Source: Paenibacillus lignilyticus
Lineage (GTDB): Bacteria > Bacillota > Bacilli > Paenibacillales > Paenibacillaceae
Direction: 5' to 3'
Length of the DNA stretch: 64,000 bases
Assembly: GCF_017942085.1 (NCBI RefSeq)
Contig: NZ_JAGKSP010000011.1
Coordinates: forward strand, 124,001-188,000
The notes below the pieces were generated by a model. That model was not told where the DNA came from, ran no database searches, and saw only the letters and a program-made list of their open reading frames with translations. Positions 61,050-64,000 of this stretch are shown piece after piece (the first letter of the stretch is position 1; each line of letters opens with the position of its first letter). The position numbers were made by a program, and so were the translations under genes.

Positions 61050-62327
61050 TTATTCCCCCATTATATATTGCGTTATAAAATCATTGCCGAATTTCCCTTC
61101 CGGGTCATAGAGACGAAGAAGTTGCTGGAAGCCGGGCAGATTCTCATAGTGCGATTGTACCCGGGCCGGCGACATGGTGAATAGCTTCCCCCAGTGAGGA
61201 CGAGCATGGAAGGGCTCAAGCTGCTCCTCGATAACGGGCAGCAGTTGTTGAACAGCCTCCCAATTATCCCTCCACGTAAAATGAATGGCTACCATCTCCT
61301 GCTTGAAACAAGGGCTCATCCATAGATCATCTGCGGCAATGGTGCGAATCTCCGAAACATGAAGAAACGGCGATATTTGATCACGCAGACGGTTTATCGC
61401 ACACAAAGCCGAATACGCGTCCCGACGCGGCACAAAATACTCACTTTGCAGCTCCTCCCCCGCACTCGGCATGAAGTCCATGCGGAAATGCGGCAGTCGT
61501 TCATACCAAGGTCCGGCAATTCCCATCTGTTGGCTGCAATTCTCCGGAGACACGCCAGGCACCGGATGCAGATGCGAAGGTGCTGGTGTAGCGCCGTAAA
61601 ACTCGGCTTCTGCTTGAGTCGCTGTGGCTGCATCCGATAGACGCGTCTTCACCCACACTTGATTGAACGACGTGGACTTCCAATCCGTAAACAAACTCAC
61701 GCTGTAGGCACTGGAGAAGATCGCGTCGAAGTGGTCCTCAAGCTGCGTTAGCGGTAAGTTTTCGTATATAAACTGACTCATTTGGAAAGCCGGAACCACG
61801 TCTAGCGTAAGTTTGGTGACTACGCCTAAAGCTCCAAGTCCCACAACAACACCGGTAAATGCTCCATCTTCTTGATCGCGAGAGAGCATAATCGTCTCCC
61901 CGTCCGCTTTGACAATCTCCAGGGAATGAACCGCTGTAGCTAAATTGCCATTCAAATCACCGGAACCATGCGTCGCTGTCGCTATCGCACCACCAACCGA
62001 GATATGGGGCAGCGATGCCAAGTTATGCAGCGCATAGCCGTTGCTATGAAGATAGTGGCACAGCTCTCCGTACCGGATTCCCGCTTCCACCGTTACACGA
62101 TTATGCGTGCGATCTAATGCGATTACCCGGTTCAGCTTCTGGAGCGAGAGATGAGATCCGCCAGTATCGGCGATACCATTGAATGAATGACGTGTACCAA
62201 GCACCTTTATTCGATTGCTGCGAGCGACTAATTCTTGTACTTGCTCAACTGTTTCAGGCGTATGAATCTCCAAGGCGTTATATCTGTAGTTCCCTGCCCA
62301 GTTACGATGATTTTCAAGTGTTCCCAT
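61050..62327 (-). CDS. FAD-linked alditol-oxidase-like protein
   Basis: A 425-residue flavoprotein of the alditol/xylitol oxidase and aldonolactone oxidase type. The PP-loop RHSFNGIADT carries the His that is covalently bound to FAD in relatives, and the second FAD motif is PHISVGGAIATATHGSGD; a C-terminal HWGKLF motif matches the family. It oxidises sugar alcohols with oxygen in known members. The ATG at 62327 has AAGGATG upstream; seven earlier codons from another ATG are less likely. Single-gene transcript. Confidence 0.87.
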   Translation of the reverse strand: MGTLENHRNWAGNYRYNALEIHTPETVEQVQELVARSNRIKVLGTRHSFNGIADTGGSHLSLQKLNRVIALDRTHNRVTVEAGIRYGELCHYLHSNGYALHNLASLPHISVGGAIATATHGSGDLNGNLATAVHSLEIVKADGETIMLSRDQEDGAFTGVVVGLGALGVVTKLTLDVVPAFQMSQFIYENLPLTQLEDHFDAIFSSAYSVSLFTDWKSTSFNQVWVKTRLSDAATATQAEAEFYGATPAPSHLHPVPGVSPENCSQQMGIAGPWYERLPHFRMDFMPSAGEELQSEYFVPRRDAYSALCAINRLRDQISPFLHVSEIRTIAADDLWMSPCFKQEMVAIHFTWRDNWEAVQQLLPVIEEQLEPFHARPHWGKLFTMSPARVQSHYENLPGFQQLLRLYDPEGKFGNDFITQYIMGE

Positions 62328-62461
62328 AGCAAGACATCCTTCCTGCATGTATCGGTAGTATTAATACTTGCTTCGCCTTCAGTTGGGGATATCCCTGCCT
62401 ATCATGGAAGGTTTCTCGCCATATATCGCGCCTTCTCTCTCGGAATAGCTAAAGAATAAAG

Positions 62462-62501
62462 AAGAGGCTTCTGTGAGTAGTTAAACTCACGGAAGCCTCT
62501 T
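62462..62501 (-). terminator. Terminator downstream of the ArsI remnant
   Basis: A 17-bp stem (AAGAGGCTTCTGTGAGT with ACTCACGGAAGCCTCTT, one mismatch) with a 6-base loop; T-rich on both flanks. Confidence 0.88.
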
Positions 62502-62540
62502 TAACGACCTGCTGTTTATTTTCCTTCTTTCACAAACTGC

Positions 62541-62711
62541 TCAATCCGGCTTAATCTCTCGATTCGGAGCAACCGGCGTGGTACAGCAACTACTTGGCAT
62601 GCTCGCGCGATCCTCGGCTGCTTCAAATTCACTGTCATGCTTCGTGTAAAAAACTTCCCACGGGTTACCTTCCGGATCCGTTACCCAAATTTTGAGGCGA
62701 CTGATGTGCAT
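62541..62711 (-). pseudogene. Remnant of an ArsI/CadI-type VOC enzyme
   Basis: A 56-codon frame whose product contains KIWVTDPEGNPWEVFYTKHD and ends with a CC pair, the C-terminal signature of ArsI-type C-As lyases and CadI relatives, which are normally about 140-160 residues. The N-terminal VOC module is missing. Immediately upstream, a GAAGGTG site and an ATG open a different frame (MKIEIPVNAH) that stops after 23 codons, so the gene has been deleted internally. Two dyad operators precede it. Confidence 0.75.
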
Positions 62712-62749
62712 TTACCGGAATTTCGATTTTCATCAAAAGCACCTTCTAT

Positions 62750-62834
62750 AATCAAATTATTTTGATTAATCTTCTTGGATTCAATTTACCATGATTTTCT
62801 CTGATGGTCAATATTAAATCAATAAAAATTGATT
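62750..62834. promoter_or_regulatory. Two ATCAA-N6-TTGAT dyads (ArsR-like operators)
   Basis: AATCAA-N6-TTGATT occurs at 62750-62767 and 62817-62834, each with perfect 6-bp arms, centres 67 bp apart. This form resembles operators of ArsR-type repressors in Gram-positive bacteria. No arsR gene is seen in the window. Confidence 0.7.
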
Positions 62835-62844
62835 AATAACCATT

Positions 62845-63753
62845 TCACTCATAAGCCCAGACACAATCCTTCGGGCGTTTATCCGGCAGGAACCCTTTGA
62901 ATATCGTAGTGCTCAACTGATGCATATCCGTTCGTTCCCGGTATTCGATCCGGCAGCATAAGCGCGGCTCGATCCATTTCGTTTTCTGATCTTCTCCGGT
63001 ATGGAGCTGCTGTGCGATTGCGAGAAATGCTTGCTTTTCCTCTGGCTTGATGCCGACTTCAACGGTCCCTACCGGCTTATTCTTCATCGTCCTAAAATGA
63101 AGACCTATGACAAGCGCGAACGGTTCTGTCCGGTAGCCCAGGATAACCGTGTCAATGGACTTGAAGTGTTTGATTTTCAACCAATCCGCCGATAACTTAT
63201 CCAGTTGATAGATGGAATCCTTCCGTTTCGCGACAATGCCTTCCAACCCTTTCTCCTTCGTCATCGCGAACAACGCCTTGCTCTTCCCATCGACAAACAT
63301 CGTTTTCGTAAGAACCGATGAATCGGACACCAGTTCAGATAAGCGTTCCTTCCGCTGCATCAATGGCTCGTGCAAATGCTCACGATCCGTATACAAAAGA
63401 TCAAACACCACGAAAGTCACCGGATGCGTACGCGTCGCTTGTGCAATTCTAGAGGAGTGGCTCAGCCTCCCGCGATGCAAGAAGTCATCGAACACCGGTC
63501 TTCCCCCGCGCATGCATATCCCTTCGCAGTCCAAAATAGCCGAGTCCGCCTTGATTGCGGCTGCGGCTTCCGTTAACTCGGGAAACTTGGGTGTAACAAT
63601 GGCTCCGTACCGTGTATAAGCTTCCATACGTTCGTTTTGCTTATGAATGAGCAAACGCCAGCCGTCATATTTGGGCTCGAAAATATACCCTTCATCATCG
63701 AAGGCTTCCTTCCCAACACTCACGATCATGGGCTTTAATGCAGAAAAGAGCAT
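62845..63753 (-). CDS. ATP-dependent DNA ligase (LigD-type ligase domain)
   Basis: About 302 residues: nucleotidyltransferase domain with adenylated lysine K28 in EPKYDGWR, further motifs (LDCEGICM, FVVFDLLY, EGIVAKRKDSIY, WLKIK) and a C-terminal OB fold. This is the ligase domain alone, without the polymerase or nuclease domains of full LigD; such proteins act with Ku in end joining, especially in spores. The ATG at 63753 is nine bases from GGAGGG; another ATG at 63762 is directly on it. No ku gene is in view. Confidence 0.88.
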   Translation of the reverse strand: MLFSALKPMIVSVGKEAFDDEGYIFEPKYDGWRLLIHKQNERMEAYTRYGAIVTPKFPELTEAAAAIKADSAILDCEGICMRGGRPVFDDFLHRGRLSHSSRIAQATRTHPVTFVVFDLLYTDREHLHEPLMQRKERLSELVSDSSVLTKTMFVDGKSKALFAMTKEKGLEGIVAKRKDSIYQLDKLSADWLKIKHFKSIDTVILGYRTEPFALVIGLHFRTMKNKPVGTVEVGIKPEEKQAFLAIAQQLHTGEDQKTKWIEPRLCCRIEYRERTDMHQLSTTIFKGFLPDKRPKDCVWAYE

Positions 63754-63830
63754 AGGCGGCATCCCTCCCCCTACACTCTATTGTGGCCGCAATAAATAGA
63801 GAGCAAACCAGCTGACTCTATCTCCTGCCG

Positions 63831-64000
63831 TTATTTCGATTCACTTTCGATCACATAGCCGTTCTTCGTAATATGATCCTCGAACATTCGCTGTATATCA
63901 GGGAACTCCTCGCGCTCAAGCCACGTATCCGTTTTCCATACGCTCGACGTATTCAGCGCACGCGGGCAATGCACGAAACACTCTTCCACGGTTACCTTAA
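63831..64000 (-). CDS. Pyridoxamine-phosphate-oxidase-family protein, C-terminal part
   Basis: The last 55 or so codons of a gene cut by the window edge. The product segment contains VEECFVHCPRALNTSSVWK, a feature of the FMN-binding split-barrel proteins related to PNPOx, and ends in TKNGYVIESESK. The enzyme activity is not known. It is followed by the DNA ligase gene after 77 bases. Confidence 0.65.
   Translation of the reverse strand, partial: KVTVEECFVHCPRALNTSSVWKTDTWLEREEFPDIQRMFEDHITKNGYVIESESK

Overview
The window looks like chromosomal DNA of a Paenibacillaceae member (Paenibacillus or a close relative). The signs are strong GGAGG-type ribosome binding sites with many GTG/TTG starts, Cys-anchored sugar-binding lipoproteins feeding LplB/YtcP-type permeases, three YesM/YesN-type two-component systems, copper-amine-oxidase stalk domains, and large secreted mannanases with repeated beta-sandwich modules. 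The genus is inferred from gene families only. No rRNA, tRNA, CRISPR array, transposase or phage gene is visible.

Layout. 0-7.7 kb: transport cluster A on the minus strand (two permeases, binding lipoprotein, sensor kinase, response regulator). 7.7-12.7 kb: small unrelated genes (acetyltransferase, stalk/ankyrin protein, VOC protein, small membrane protein, Calx-beta protein, secreted unknown, XRE regulator) and several intergenic repeats. 12.7-27.9 kb: cluster B, minus strand (PhyH dioxygenase, SAF-type oxidoreductase, two permeases, lipoprotein, response regulator, kinase, GH26 mannanase, AraC regulator, six-hairpin-type glycosidase). 28-41 kb: cluster C (two GH5 mannanase-like enzymes, kinase, response regulator, lipoprotein, two permeases, GH172-type enzyme) with a divergent LacI regulator. 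41.3-42.8 kb: small regulatory island (LytTR protein, XRE protein, candidate 44-residue protein). 42.8-60.5 kb: cluster D (MalFG-type permeases, lipoprotein, GH38 alpha-mannosidase, unassigned glycosidase-like protein, two GxGYxYP proteins, two GntR-LacI hybrid regulators, a secreted unknown). 61-64 kb: alditol-oxidase-like flavoprotein, an ArsI remnant with two dyad operators, a LigD-type DNA ligase and a truncated flavin-binding protein.

Working model. Secreted GH26 and GH5 enzymes cut beta-mannan outside the cell; three or four ABC importers take up oligosaccharides; GH38, GH172, the six-hairpin protein and the unassigned enzymes process them inside. YesMN pairs, a LacI protein and two GntR-LacI proteins would give substrate-specific induction. 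None of the importers has a visible ATPase gene, as expected if they share an MsmX-type ATPase encoded elsewhere. The substrates are inferred.

The most unusual non-coding signal is a family of three 185-bp intergenic elements (7904-8088, 42597-42781, 60798-60982). Each has four 27-bp units, two direct and two inverted, at exactly the same offsets (0, 50, 108, 158), although the unit sequence differs between subfamilies.
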